Shown piece after piece: positions 44,354 to 53,302 of a stretch of DNA of 55,468 nucleotides. Origin of the DNA: Peribacillus cavernae (GTDB taxonomy: Bacteria > Bacillota > Bacilli > Bacillales > DSM-1321); contig NZ_RYZZ01000040.1 of assembly GCF_003989135.1 (NCBI RefSeq), forward strand, positions 1 through 55,468, read 5' to 3'. The notes under the pieces are model-generated. The model did not search any database. It was not told the DNA's origin and saw nothing but the letters and a program-made list of their open reading frames with translations. Positions within the stretch are counted from its first letter, which is position 1. Each line of letters opens with the position of its first letter. A program made the position numbers and the translations under genes.

Positions 44354-44908
44354 ATGAGTTCACTTAATAGCTGGTTTGAAAAAGGGATGACAAAAGACAG
44401 CTACATCAGCAGCATGCAAACCCACAAAGAAAATCTGCAATCAGTCTACGAAAAGTTCCAGTTAACTGAGCAGGATAAGCTTGAGCTGGCTTCTGTAAAA
44501 GAGAAAAACCTGCGTGCCATCGTTCTAACCGCCGATTGGTGTGGCGATGCAATGGTCAACCTGCCAATTCTAATGAAGATGGGCGAAGAAGCCAATATAG
44601 ATATCCGTTATTTGATACGGGATGAAAATCTTGAATTAATGGATCAATACTTAACCAATGGAAAAGCCCGTTCCATTCCTATTTTCATTTTTATCAATCA
44701 AGCTGGAGAAGAAGTAGCCAAATGGGGACCTCGGGCGCCAGTTGTCCAATCATTTGTCGATGAACTGCGTAACACAATGCCTGCAAAAGAAGATCCCAGC
44801 TACGAGGCAGCTTTCAAACTATTCGCTGAAACTTTAGCAAGCCGCTTTACAACGGATGAGACGTTGTGGGCTCAGATCAAAGAAGATCTAATCAACGCTA
44901 TAAATTGA
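44354..44908 (+). CDS. Thioredoxin-fold protein with a single active-site Cys
   Basis: A 184-aa thioredoxin-family protein. The active-site region reads LTADWCGDAMVNLP: the first Cys is kept but the second of CxxC is Ala, so disulfide exchange as in classical thioredoxin is unlikely. The cis-Pro loop (RSIPIFIFI) is present. GGAGGG precedes the ATG. Redox partner or chaperone roles are possible; function unknown. Confidence 0.8.
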   Translation: MSSLNSWFEKGMTKDSYISSMQTHKENLQSVYEKFQLTEQDKLELASVKEKNLRAIVLTADWCGDAMVNLPILMKMGEEANIDIRYLIRDENLELMDQYLTNGKARSIPIFIFINQAGEEVAKWGPRAPVVQSFVDELRNTMPAKEDPSYEAAFKLFAETLASRFTTDETLWAQIKEDLINAIN

Positions 44909-44951
44909 ACTGAAAGCTAAATCGTAAAGCCATTTATTTAAAATGAAATTT

Positions 44952-44984
44952 GAGGTGATATCGCAAAGATCCACCTCTTTTTTT
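44952..44984 (+). terminator. Terminator after thioredoxin-fold gene
   Basis: GAGGTG and CACCTC pair across a 14-base loop and are followed by seven T. Confidence 0.75.
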
Positions 44985-45067
44985 GCTTTGTCGCGTTTAT
45001 ATTTGATGGTAACATAAGCCTATGATAACCTGTAATTTAGCATCGTTGATTATAGGAGTGATTTTCT

Positions 45068-45634
45068 TTGGACTATGTCGAAGCCTTTAGAGACATAAAG
45101 CAAATACATGCAATCAAAAAGTATTTAAAAGATCATTCCGAAAGAGATTTTCTTTTTTTTGTCATGGGCATCAATTCCGGCTTAAAATTAAATGAGATTC
45201 TGGAAATAAAAGTCCACGAGGTTCTTGATAAGAACGGGACTATTAAGGATTTCTTCCTCTTACCCGCTTATGACCAACATCCCGAAAAACAGATTTACCT
45301 GAATGCAAAGATAAAGAACGCCCTTGCCCAATACATTCAGGTTTCGCATCTTCAAAGTAAAGATTATTTATTTTTTTCTCCTAAAACAAATAAACCGATA
45401 ACGCGCCAACAGGCTCACCGAATCATCCACCAGGCTGTTGACGCACTGGGAATCGAAGGCAAATATGGCGCCAGTTCAATGCGGAAAACCTTTGGGTTCC
45501 ATGCTTACAAACAGGGTGTCTCTCTTTCTCTGATTCAAAAGTATTTCCATCATTCAACCCCTTCAGAAACGCTCAAATACCTGGGAATTACAAAAGATGA
45601 AGGCATCCAAACAATTATTGACGTGAATCTGTAG
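45068..45634 (+). CDS. Short tyrosine-recombinase-like protein, catalytically degenerate
   Basis: A 188-aa protein containing only the catalytic domain of a tyrosine recombinase, without the arm/core-binding N-terminus. The usual TGLR motif reads SGLKLNEIL, so the first catalytic Arg is Lys; HxLRH appears as SSMRKTF, and LGH as FHHS. The final Tyr (LKYLGI) is retained. It resembles domesticated YoeC-type proteins. TTG start follows AGGAGTG. Probably not an active integrase. Confidence 0.7.
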   Translation: MDYVEAFRDIKQIHAIKKYLKDHSERDFLFFVMGINSGLKLNEILEIKVHEVLDKNGTIKDFFLLPAYDQHPEKQIYLNAKIKNALAQYIQVSHLQSKDYLFFSPKTNKPITRQQAHRIIHQAVDALGIEGKYGASSMRKTFGFHAYKQGVSLSLIQKYFHHSTPSETLKYLGITKDEGIQTIIDVNL

Positions 45635-45684
45635 CAAATCAAAGCCATGTTAAACCTTTATTCCAGGAGTTACTAAGTCTTATT

Positions 45685-46647
45685 GTGCTTTCAGGAATTA
45701 AAGGAATTATCCGTAACAGGATTAAACAGGCAGGCATACGGGAAAAGGGAGTCTACACGCAATTTACCCGGGAGTTGATGCTGAAAATGATAAAACTGAA
45801 ACCATTTGCTAAACAGCTTGGAGAGGAATTCAAAGAAGACAGAGCCACCGGATTGGCGGCTGAGCAGGCTTATTATTATATGCTCGCGCTTTTTCCGATG
45901 CTGATCCTTTTGCTTTCTATCCTGCCCTACTTGTCAATAGAGCCACAAAAAGCACTGGACTTTATGGAAAGTGTAATGCCTTCTGAAACAACAAATATAT
46001 TTAGAGACAATATAATAAAGATCGTCACTGAACGAAATGGAGGCTTGTTGACATTTGGTATTCTCGGCACCCTCTGGTCGGCATCAAACGGGATGAATGC
46101 ATTTATCCATTCAATGAATATTGCTTTTAACGTGGATGAAACGAGAAGTTTCATTAAGGTAAGACTTCTGTCGATCGTGCTGACTCTGGGTTTAATCCTG
46201 GCGTTTGTTGCGGCGCTTTTGCTTCCTGTTTTCGGCAATGTCATTTTAGATGTAATAAAAAATGTCGTTCCTATACCCGAAAGCATGCAAATCCTGATAA
46301 CAGTATTGCGCTGGCTGGTTGCCATCGTGATAATCGCAATTGTATTGGCCGTTATGTACCGCTACGCTCCAAACGAACGTTTTCCGTTTAAGCAAGTCAT
46401 TCCGGGTGCTATTACAGCGACAGTCCTTTGGCAGCTCATTTCATTGGGTTTTTCCTTTTATGTAAGTCATTTTGGCAACTATTCATCGACTTATGGGAGT
46501 TTAGGCGGCGTCATTGTCCTAATGCTCTGGTTATACTTAACCGGGCTTGTGCTGGTCATTGGCGGTGAAATTAATGGGATTATCTATAGAAGATCGATTA
46601 CTGCCACAACAAGAACAAGCAGGAAAGCTCCACCCATCACGACTTGA
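45685..46647 (+). CDS. YihY/UPF0761 membrane protein, second copy
   Basis: A 320-aa YihY-family membrane protein, paralogue of YfkH at 13860-14696. Shared signatures: GLAAEQAYYYMLALFP, TLWSASNGMNAFIHSMN and GNYSSTYGSLGGVIVLMLW. It has a longer basic N-terminus and a basic Thr/Arg-rich tail. The GTG at 45685 is 15 bases after AGGAG, which is long; ATG at 45778 (MLKMIKLKPF) is an alternative start. Confidence 0.83.
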   Translation: MLSGIKGIIRNRIKQAGIREKGVYTQFTRELMLKMIKLKPFAKQLGEEFKEDRATGLAAEQAYYYMLALFPMLILLLSILPYLSIEPQKALDFMESVMPSETTNIFRDNIIKIVTERNGGLLTFGILGTLWSASNGMNAFIHSMNIAFNVDETRSFIKVRLLSIVLTLGLILAFVAALLLPVFGNVILDVIKNVVPIPESMQILITVLRWLVAIVIIAIVLAVMYRYAPNERFPFKQVIPGAITATVLWQLISLGFSFYVSHFGNYSSTYGSLGGVIVLMLWLYLTGLVLVIGGEINGIIYRRSITATTRTSRKAPPITT

Positions 46648-46790
46648 TAGTTAGTGGATAGCACAGCGATTTGCAGGTATAGAAAACAGAATACACAGAC
46701 GTTATATGGATTGGATTGATTATTAATCGATTTGGATTAATTACGACCTAATTTGGATTAAAAGCTGCTCGATTGGGTTGTTTAATCGAG

Positions 46791-46818
46791 AAAGCCGGCA
46801 TCACTTGATGCCGGCTTT
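46791..46818. terminator. Terminator between YihY gene and nrnB
   Basis: AAAGCCGGCATCA and TGATGCCGGCTTT form a 13-base inverted repeat with CT between, T-rich on both sides. Upstream (46700-46780) lies TTTGGATTAA-type degenerate repetition. Confidence 0.88.
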
Positions 46819-46822
46819 CTTT

Positions 46823-48016
46823 TCAAGCTTTATTTTTTTTCATTTTACTATGATATTTTAATAAATAATCGACAAATTTATCATCCCGGACCAGATAGGC
46901 TGAATATTTCCGTTTGATGTGTTTTTCAATATCGCCGAAGGAGGAGAACATCTGGTTTTCTTTCTTCTCATTAAAATCGAAAAACCAGCCTCTGCTTTCT
47001 TCAAGATAGATGAAGATATTCTCATCATGTTTTCCATTGTATAAACAGCCCCGCTCTGATTCTTTTGTATTATATTTATTTTTAAAAGCATCCCGTTTCA
47101 GCGGTTCAGAATGGTATGTCTTTTCGACGAATTGCTGAAAGGCTTTTGGGGTCAAATTACAGCCTGATGCTTTTTGATGTCCGCCTCCATCATATTTTGC
47201 CGCTACTTCTGATACATCCACTTCGTCATGAATCGTCCTCAAGGATATGCGCTTGCTGCCAACCATGATTATCGCTATGTAATCTAAATGAGGGAACTCC
47301 TTGGAAAGTTCGTTGCCAAGCTCGGAATGATATGATTCGGCATGGACGATTCCCGCTAAATGATTGCCAATGTTTATTTGATAGACCTCACGTTTCTTTC
47401 TGACGATATACCTTTCCACGCGGTTTTCTTCCACATTCAACAGCTTTTGTTCTATTTCGTCAAATAAGAAGGCTGTATTGTTTGTAAGCTTATGGATTAA
47501 TTTTTCTTCGAATTCATTAATGGAGAACATAAAGAATAGGTCATTGAGCTGTTTTGAGGTAATATTGTTATTTTTATCCCATTCCCATGTGTCATATTGC
47601 CTGACAAGTTCAATAAACTCAGTGAGAGTGGCAGTTGGGTCCAGCAAACCTCTCTGGAGTAGATATTCAAAAAAAAGTGAAGTCGCCGACGCCTGTTTAC
47701 CGTCTGTCTGTGTCACCGTAACAGCAGCCCAATTATATTGATTAAGGTGTTCTGCTGACTTATGATGATCGATCAATTTCACATGACCGCCAGCAGCAAC
47801 AAACTCCGAAATCCTTTTTTCATTCTCTTCGTTAACCGATAAATCAGTAATCAACAGTTCTGTTTCCGGATCTCCCTTTTCAAGAAATGCTTCAACCTGG
47901 TGATTAAGCGCTGATATGGAGTTGTAACTAACATCTACCTTACCCTTTAAAGCCAACTTCGCAAGGATGCCGCAGCTTACTCCGTCCAAATCATTATGGG
48001 TCAGCAAACGGTACAT
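46823..48016 (-). CDS. nrnB: DHH-family oligoribonuclease NrnB
   Basis: A 397-aa DHH/DHHA1 phosphoesterase. Motifs: THNDLDGVSCG (metal), TDLSVNEEN, LIDHHKSAEHL (DHH) and GGGHQKASGC (DHHA1). Length and sequence match YngD/NrnB, which degrades short RNA oligonucleotides from 3' or 5' ends. The ATG follows GGGGG. Confidence 0.88.
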   Translation of the reverse strand: MYRLLTHNDLDGVSCGILAKLALKGKVDVSYNSISALNHQVEAFLEKGDPETELLITDLSVNEENEKRISEFVAAGGHVKLIDHHKSAEHLNQYNWAAVTVTQTDGKQASATSLFFEYLLQRGLLDPTATLTEFIELVRQYDTWEWDKNNNITSKQLNDLFFMFSINEFEEKLIHKLTNNTAFLFDEIEQKLLNVEENRVERYIVRKKREVYQINIGNHLAGIVHAESYHSELGNELSKEFPHLDYIAIIMVGSKRISLRTIHDEVDVSEVAAKYDGGGHQKASGCNLTPKAFQQFVEKTYHSEPLKRDAFKNKYNTKESERGCLYNGKHDENIFIYLEESRGWFFDFNEKKENQMFSSFGDIEKHIKRKYSAYLVRDDKFVDYLLKYHSKMKKNKA

Positions 48017-48194
48017 ATGGATTCCCCCTAAAAAATCACGAATACTAGTAATATTCCCTGTTATTCTTCGTTTATAGCGTTAAAATCAAATTTCGAATAA
48101 CAGGATCGGTTCCACAATGGTCACGGTAATTATGAAAATGCATTTATATACTTTAATTCAATATATGCACGCTCGACTTGGGCAATTTTGGTGC

Positions 48195-48220
48195 GTTTAG
48201 AATCATTGATTTTAGGAAAT
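48195..48220 (+). promoter_or_regulatory. Possible SigB-type promoter of chaB
   Basis: GTTTAG and GGAAAT are separated by 14 bases, near the general-stress pattern GTTTAA and GGGWAW, 42 bases before the start codon. Suggestive only. Confidence 0.35.
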
Positions 48221-48261
48221 AGAGAAAATAAGATATTAACTTTAAACAAGGAGGAATAAGA

Positions 48262-48459
48262 ATGCCTTATCATTCCTTAAATGAACTTCCTGATGCAGTA
48301 AAAGATAATCTGCCACATCATGCTCAAGAGATTTTTAAAGAAGCTTTTAATTCAGCCAGTGATGAATATAAAGAAGAAGAAAGAGCATTTAAAGTAGCTT
48401 GGAGTGCTGTTAAAAAGAAATATAAAAAAGACGATAATGACAAATGGGTTGAAAAATAG
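48262..48459 (+). CDS. ChaB family protein
   Basis: A 65-aa protein matching the ChaB domain: SLNELPDAVKDNLPHHAQEI, then EERAFKVAWSAVKKKYKKDD. ChaB was named for a link with the cation antiporter ChaA in E. coli, but its biochemical role is unclear; here chaA is far away. AAGGAGGAATAAG precedes the ATG. Confidence 0.85.
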   Translation: MPYHSLNELPDAVKDNLPHHAQEIFKEAFNSASDEYKEEERAFKVAWSAVKKKYKKDDNDKWVEK

Positions 48460-48550
48460 TTGGTCCATGTTATCGTCAAAAACATAGATTCGCCCATTTG
48501 GTAAATTTTGTTATGTTGAAATTAATATACCCAATCTTTTATTTTTGCCC

Positions 48551-48587
48551 AAAAAGAGGGTGTTCCAGCTAGACTTTTGGAACACCC
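48551..48587. terminator. Terminator between chaB and the aminotransferase gene
   Basis: GGGTGTTCCA and TGGAACACCC pair around a ten-base loop. On the minus strand it is followed by CTCTTTTTG, serving the aminotransferase gene. Confidence 0.85.
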
Positions 48588-48622
48588 GCATATATTCAAT
48601 GCTCTGTTGGTATGCACATCTC

Positions 48623-49798
48623 TTATTCCATGCTTTTTTCCAGAAACTCTTGAATCCGCTCCGCCGCCACAGCAAGCCGCTCTGGAGGCTGAACCAGCGC
48701 TATCCGAACATAGCCTTCACCTTGGTTTCCAAAAGCATCCCCAGGCACAATAGCAACTCCCGCCTGTTCAATCAATTGATAAGCAAAGTCGCGGGACTTC
48801 CAACCCTTTGGAATTTTCGCCCAAACAAACATAGTTGCCGAAGACCTTGGTACTTGCCAACCGCTTTTTTCAAGTCCTAACAGCAAGGAATCCCGGCGTG
48901 CCTCATACTCCTTTACCTGTTCACGAAGAATCGAGTAGTCGGAGGTAAGCGCAATTTCAGCTGCTTTTTGAACCGGGTAAAATACCCCATAGTCAATGTG
49001 CGATTTTAACGTTCCAAGTATGTTAAGTACTTGTTCATTACCTACAACATAGCCGATACGTGTGCCTGCCATATTGAATGTTTTAGAGAGGGAATTAAAT
49101 TCAATTCCTACGTCTTTTGCTCCTGGTACCGACATAAAGCTAATCTGCGGATTATCGTCGAATATTAACTCGGAGTAAGCAAAATCATGAACAACCAGGA
49201 TATTATGATCTTTGGCAAACTTGACTACCTGTTCAAAAAAGACTTTGTCCGCTAAAGCAGCTACCGGATTCCCGGGATAACTGATGATCATCATTTTCGT
49301 TTTTTCCAAAACTTCCAGTGGGATTTGCTCCAGGTTTGGCAGAAATTTATTTTCAGCTGTTAACGGCATCGGATAAATGATTCCGCCAGCAAGCGAGACA
49401 CTTGCTTCATAAATTGGATAGCCAGGGTCTGGTACCAACACATACTCCCCAGGGTTAACAAGAGCAGTTGCTAGGTGGGCTAGTCCATCCTGTGAACCCA
49501 TGAGCTGAAGCACTTCCTTATCCGGGTCGAGTTCTACCCCGTAACGATGTGCATAAAAATATCCAACCGCTTCATGAAATGCCGGGATTCCTTTCAACGT
49601 ATAGCCATACTTGGTTGTGTCTTTAGCGTACTGAACAAGTGTATCAACAACAAAAGAAGGTGGCGGCAAATCTGGACTTCCTACACTCAAATCGATTACG
49701 TCCATCCCTTGTTTCATAGCATCGCGTTTTCGATTGGCTAACTCAGTGAAAATACCGGTTGTGAAATTTTTCATCTTTTCTGACGGAGCTATATTCAT
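48623..49798 (-). CDS. Class I/II PLP aminotransferase (DapL/YugH-like)
   Basis: A 391-aa fold-type I aminotransferase. VIDLSVGSPDLPPP is the N-terminal signature, YPGNP binds cofactor and substrate, and the PLP Lys is in SLSKTFNMAGTRIGY. The ATG at 49798 is used because GGAGGAG lies eight bases upstream; the ATG at 49816 contains that site. The closest groups are LL-diaminopimelate aminotransferase-like and general amino acid aminotransferases; substrate unresolved. No lysine genes are adjacent. Confidence 0.85.
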   Translation of the reverse strand: MNIAPSEKMKNFTTGIFTELANRKRDAMKQGMDVIDLSVGSPDLPPPSFVVDTLVQYAKDTTKYGYTLKGIPAFHEAVGYFYAHRYGVELDPDKEVLQLMGSQDGLAHLATALVNPGEYVLVPDPGYPIYEASVSLAGGIIYPMPLTAENKFLPNLEQIPLEVLEKTKMMIISYPGNPVAALADKVFFEQVVKFAKDHNILVVHDFAYSELIFDDNPQISFMSVPGAKDVGIEFNSLSKTFNMAGTRIGYVVGNEQVLNILGTLKSHIDYGVFYPVQKAAEIALTSDYSILREQVKEYEARRDSLLLGLEKSGWQVPRSSATMFVWAKIPKGWKSRDFAYQLIEQAGVAIVPGDAFGNQGEGYVRIALVQPPERLAVAAERIQEFLEKSME

Positions 49799-49943
49799 TT
49801 CCCATTTCTCCTCCATTGCTACATATCACTTAAAATTTATAAATGACCTTTGTTTCATTTTATAAAAACATTTCACAATACACCATGCTTTTATGATGAT
49901 TTTTTCACAATGCTCTGAAAGAAGTCGACGACAGCTTGCCTTC

Positions 49944-51821
49944 TTATAGGAACCTTTCTAATTGCTGATATATTTCATCCCGCTTTTCTTCCATCAATTT
50001 CTGTTGTTCAAAGTAGCTTTGCAATTTCTCAAGGGAATTTTCCTGTTCCATTATGATAGTCAATTCCGCAAGGATGCTCTCAGCTTCTTCCAGCTGTTTT
50101 TCCAGTTTTTCAATCTCTTTTTCAATCGAAGTATTTTTCATCTCCACCATTTTTATAGGTGGTACCTTTTCCTGCCTTTTTTCTTCCTGTGTCTTTCGTT
50201 CGTCCAGCTTCTTTCTTGCCCAGCTGTAATTCCCCGTAAAATGGTGCAGCTTTCCGTCTTCCAGCCAATACGTTTTTTCAAAAAGCTTATTGAGCAAATA
50301 CCGGTCATGCGAAACTGCTAAAATCGTGCCCTGAAAAGTCTCAAGAGCGTCTTCAAGGACTTCGCGTGAATCAATATCAAGATGGTTTGTTGGTTCATCG
50401 AGAATCAAAAGGTTAATATCCTGGTGCATAAGCTGGGCTAAACGAAGCCTCATCCTTTCCCCGCCGCTCAACTGTCCGACTTTGCGAAAAACAGCCGGAC
50501 CGTAAAATAAGAACCCGGCGAGGATATGTCTTGCTTCCCCTTCCGGAACAAGTGCTTCTTCCCGAAAGGCTTCAAGGACAGTTATGTTGCCGTCAGTAGT
50601 ATACAGATGCTGCGACAAATAGCCCGCCTTTACGTTGCTCCCTACACGAACTCTCCCAACATCCGCTGTCATCTCACCACGAATCATCTTTAAAAGAGTT
50701 GACTTCCCGGTACCATTATCCCCAACAATAGCCGCTCTTTCCCTGAACTGAAGATCTAGATTGACATCTTGAAAAAGCAGTTTTTCTCCAAAGGACTTTG
50801 CAGCTCCTTTTACCGATACCACGTCTTTTCCGCTTCTATCAGCAGCATCAAATTGCAGCCCTATTTTCTTTCTCTCTAAAATTGGCCGTTTTACTTTCTC
50901 TATTTTCTCGAGCGCACGCTCCATATTCCTCGCGCGCTTATGAAGGCCTTCATTTGGCGGGTTTGCCTGATTAGCCCATTCCCGCAGACGTTTTATGGCT
51001 TCTTTCATCTTTTTGATTTTCTTTTGCTGTTCCTGATAAGTCTGAAACTCTTCCAGGAGACGCTTCTCTTTTTCTTTCACAAAGCCCGAGTAATTTGCAT
51101 GATAGATGGTCACTTCCCCATCCTCTAAATCAATGACTTTTGTCGCGATTTCATCCAAAAAGTAGCGATCATGCGAAATGGTGACCACGGTTCCCTCGTA
51201 TTCTTTTATAAACTGCTCAAGCCATTCGACAGCTGATATATCGAGATGGTTCGTCGGTTCATCAAGTAACAGAAGGCCAGGCTGTTGAAGCAGAATAAGC
51301 CCTAAACAAACCTTTGTCCGCTCCCCTCCACTCATACTTGAAAACGGAGACTCCAGCAAAGCTTCGATTTTCAGCCCATTTACCACCTTCATGACCTTCG
51401 CTTCGATTTCATAACCATCAAGAAGTGTGAATTTCTCCTGAAGGCTTCCATACTCATCAAGGACCCTTGCCATTTCTTTTTCATCCTGTATGCTTGCCAT
51501 ATTCCCCTCATACTCATTAAGCCTTTTTGAAATGGACAAAGCCTCAGAGAAAGCGGACATTAGTACATCCCGTCCTGTCATTTTCTGTGAGAAAGTTGGT
51601 ATTTGGGCAAGGTATCCTACTTGCAGTCCTTTTTTCAGATGAATCTGGCCACTATCGGCAGATTCTGTCCCCGCGATAATTTTCATAATTGTCGTCTTGC
51701 CGCTGCCATTTCGGCCCACCAAGCCGATTCTGTCATTTTCATGTATTTCAAAAGAAAGATTTTCAAAAATTAGATTTCCACCAAACATTTTCACAACTTG
51801 TTGTACACTGCAAACGATCAT
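49944..51821 (-). CDS. ABC-F family ATPase (ribosome-associated)
   Basis: A 625-aa protein with two ABC domains and no membrane part. Walker A motifs GRNGSGKTT and GDNGTGKST, signatures MSGGERTK and LSGGERMR, and Walker B LLLLDEPTNHLD and LLILDEPTNHLD are all intact. A charged P-site interaction linker lies between domains (about 240-320: HKRARNMERALEKIEKV). The tail (from about 530) is a coiled coil. ABC-F proteins release stalled ribosomes or protect from antibiotics. The ATG at 51821 has AAAGGAG nine bases upstream; the group II intron ends only 21 bases before it. Confidence 0.88.
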   Translation of the reverse strand: MIVCSVQQVVKMFGGNLIFENLSFEIHENDRIGLVGRNGSGKTTIMKIIAGTESADSGQIHLKKGLQVGYLAQIPTFSQKMTGRDVLMSAFSEALSISKRLNEYEGNMASIQDEKEMARVLDEYGSLQEKFTLLDGYEIEAKVMKVVNGLKIEALLESPFSSMSGGERTKVCLGLILLQQPGLLLLDEPTNHLDISAVEWLEQFIKEYEGTVVTISHDRYFLDEIATKVIDLEDGEVTIYHANYSGFVKEKEKRLLEEFQTYQEQQKKIKKMKEAIKRLREWANQANPPNEGLHKRARNMERALEKIEKVKRPILERKKIGLQFDAADRSGKDVVSVKGAAKSFGEKLLFQDVNLDLQFRERAAIVGDNGTGKSTLLKMIRGEMTADVGRVRVGSNVKAGYLSQHLYTTDGNITVLEAFREEALVPEGEARHILAGFLFYGPAVFRKVGQLSGGERMRLRLAQLMHQDINLLILDEPTNHLDIDSREVLEDALETFQGTILAVSHDRYLLNKLFEKTYWLEDGKLHHFTGNYSWARKKLDERKTQEEKRQEKVPPIKMVEMKNTSIEKEIEKLEKQLEEAESILAELTIIMEQENSLEKLQSYFEQQKLMEEKRDEIYQQLERFL

Positions 51822-51842
51822 TAGTAAAACTCCTTTCAAAAA

Positions 51843-51880
51843 GTAGAGTAGGACGAGGGCTTTCGCCCTCGGACCCCTCG
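51843..51880 (-). other. Group II intron domain VI and 3' splice site
   Basis: On the minus strand a stem with CGAGGGC-GAAA-GCCCTCG at its tip and GAGGGG/CCTACTC below forms domain VI. The lower stem leaves one bulged A (51849), seven bases from the intron end, the branch-point position. The sequence ends in AC, fitting the AY 3' end of group II introns. The 3' exon TTTTTGAAAGGAG carries the ribosome site of the ABC-F gene. Confidence 0.75.
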
Positions 51881-51886
51881 TCAAAC
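51881..51886. repeat. Target-site repeat TCAAAC, left copy
   Basis: TCAAAC precedes the left element end and recurs at 55435-55440 after the right end. Removing the element and one copy restores a continuous domain V-domain VI joint. Confidence 0.65.
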
Positions 51887-52028
51887 TTATCCCGACTTTT
51901 GGATTATCCCGACTCCCTAGTTGAATCAAATCAAACACATGGAAAATAACTTCTTTTTTCTAAAAACAGTAAAAAAAGTCGGAATAATAAATTTTCCTGT
52001 TGTGACTTACATATAGACCATCTAATAA

Positions 52029-52057
52029 TAGATTTGGCTAACAACCAAATCTATTTT
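52029..52057 (+). terminator. Hairpin before the RIT genes
   Basis: TAGATTTGG and CCAAATCTA pair around a seven-base loop, followed by TTTTT, 23 bases before the first start. It may block outside transcription or attenuate the operon. Confidence 0.6.
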
Positions 52058-52075
52058 TATTGGAGGTAATATGTT

Positions 52076-53302
52076 ATGAATGAAGTCGCAATCAAAGAAT
52101 TAATTGAAATTGCTACCGCCAAGTTGATCGAACTCCAATTGTGTAATGGCAGTATTGATTCCTATCATCATCGCGCTTTCCAGCCAGTCTTAGATTTCTA
52201 CCAAAAGAGATCTGAAACATTCTATCGTACTGAGCTGATGGATGAACTCAGCAGTCGTTACCAGGAACTATTTTTTGAGGGTAATATTTCACGAAAGACC
52301 TTCCGTTGGCGAATACGAGGTCTTAGAATTCTTAATGAGCTATACAAAACTGGCAGTTTTGAGTGGAAAGTTTTTATAACCAAAAATGATTCCCTACTTT
52401 CCCGCTATTATGAGGAATTCCTGACAAGATTTCTTTCGAGTCTCGGTAATATCTGCCGAATCGGTATATATAGATCCATTACCGAGAGGTACTTCCTTTT
52501 TCTGACTACACAAGGTCACCACACTATTGAGGGTATCTCACCATCAGATATTCGCTATTTCATTGTTGATATGTTTACCTATCGTCCAAAAAGCATGGAT
52601 GATGTAATAACGGTACTAAGAAAACTTCATACTTACTTCCGGGCTGAGGGAATGCTTGATATCCGTTTCGAACCAGTTCTTTTTGTACCAAGAGCCCGTG
52701 ACAAGAAAGTGCTCCCCTGTTTTTTACCAGAAGAATTAAACCTAATACTAAAACAGATAAATACAGAAACACCGGTAGGGAAAAGGGATTATGCCATCAT
52801 CCAACTTGGTATCACCACTGGACTACGTGCAGGTGACATCGCAAATCTAAAACTGACGGATGTTGACTGGAAAAATAATGAGATTCATCTGATACAAGGA
52901 AAAACAAAACAGCCGCTATCACTCCCCTTGGAAGAACGGGCTGGCAATGCCATAATTGATTACATTCTTAACGGTAGACCAAAATCAGAATCCTCTTATA
53001 TGTTTCTGAGAAGTCTCGCACCCTATCATAAGTTTCAAGACGGAGTGTCTGTCTCCTGCGTATTTCGGAAATATCTCAAGAGTGCCGGCATCAGCCATAC
53101 TGTTGGTGACGGAAAAACCTTTCATGGACTTCGCCGGACACTTGGGACGGAAATGGTGGTTCAGGGAATACCCGTAACTACAGTTTCACAGGTACTAGGG
53201 CACCATTCGCCAGAAACTGCTAAGCAGTATATCTCCTTAGATACTAATGGTCTGAAACAGTGCGCATTAAGTTTTGGCACCATCGGGGAGGTCCGAGTAT
53301 GA
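52076..53302 (+). CDS. RIT tyrosine recombinase A
   Basis: A 408-aa tyrosine recombinase. Catalytic residues: Arg in TGLRAGDIANL (about 245), His/Arg in FHGLRRTLG (about 345), LGHHSPETAKQY with the nucleophile Tyr. A long N-terminal SAM-like DNA-binding region precedes. GGAGG precedes the ATG at nine bases. Its stop overlaps the next gene (ATGA). Confidence 0.88.
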   Translation: MNEVAIKELIEIATAKLIELQLCNGSIDSYHHRAFQPVLDFYQKRSETFYRTELMDELSSRYQELFFEGNISRKTFRWRIRGLRILNELYKTGSFEWKVFITKNDSLLSRYYEEFLTRFLSSLGNICRIGIYRSITERYFLFLTTQGHHTIEGISPSDIRYFIVDMFTYRPKSMDDVITVLRKLHTYFRAEGMLDIRFEPVLFVPRARDKKVLPCFLPEELNLILKQINTETPVGKRDYAIIQLGITTGLRAGDIANLKLTDVDWKNNEIHLIQGKTKQPLSLPLEERAGNAIIDYILNGRPKSESSYMFLRSLAPYHKFQDGVSVSCVFRKYLKSAGISHTVGDGKTFHGLRRTLGTEMVVQGIPVTTVSQVLGHHSPETAKQYISLDTNGLKQCALSFGTIGEVRV

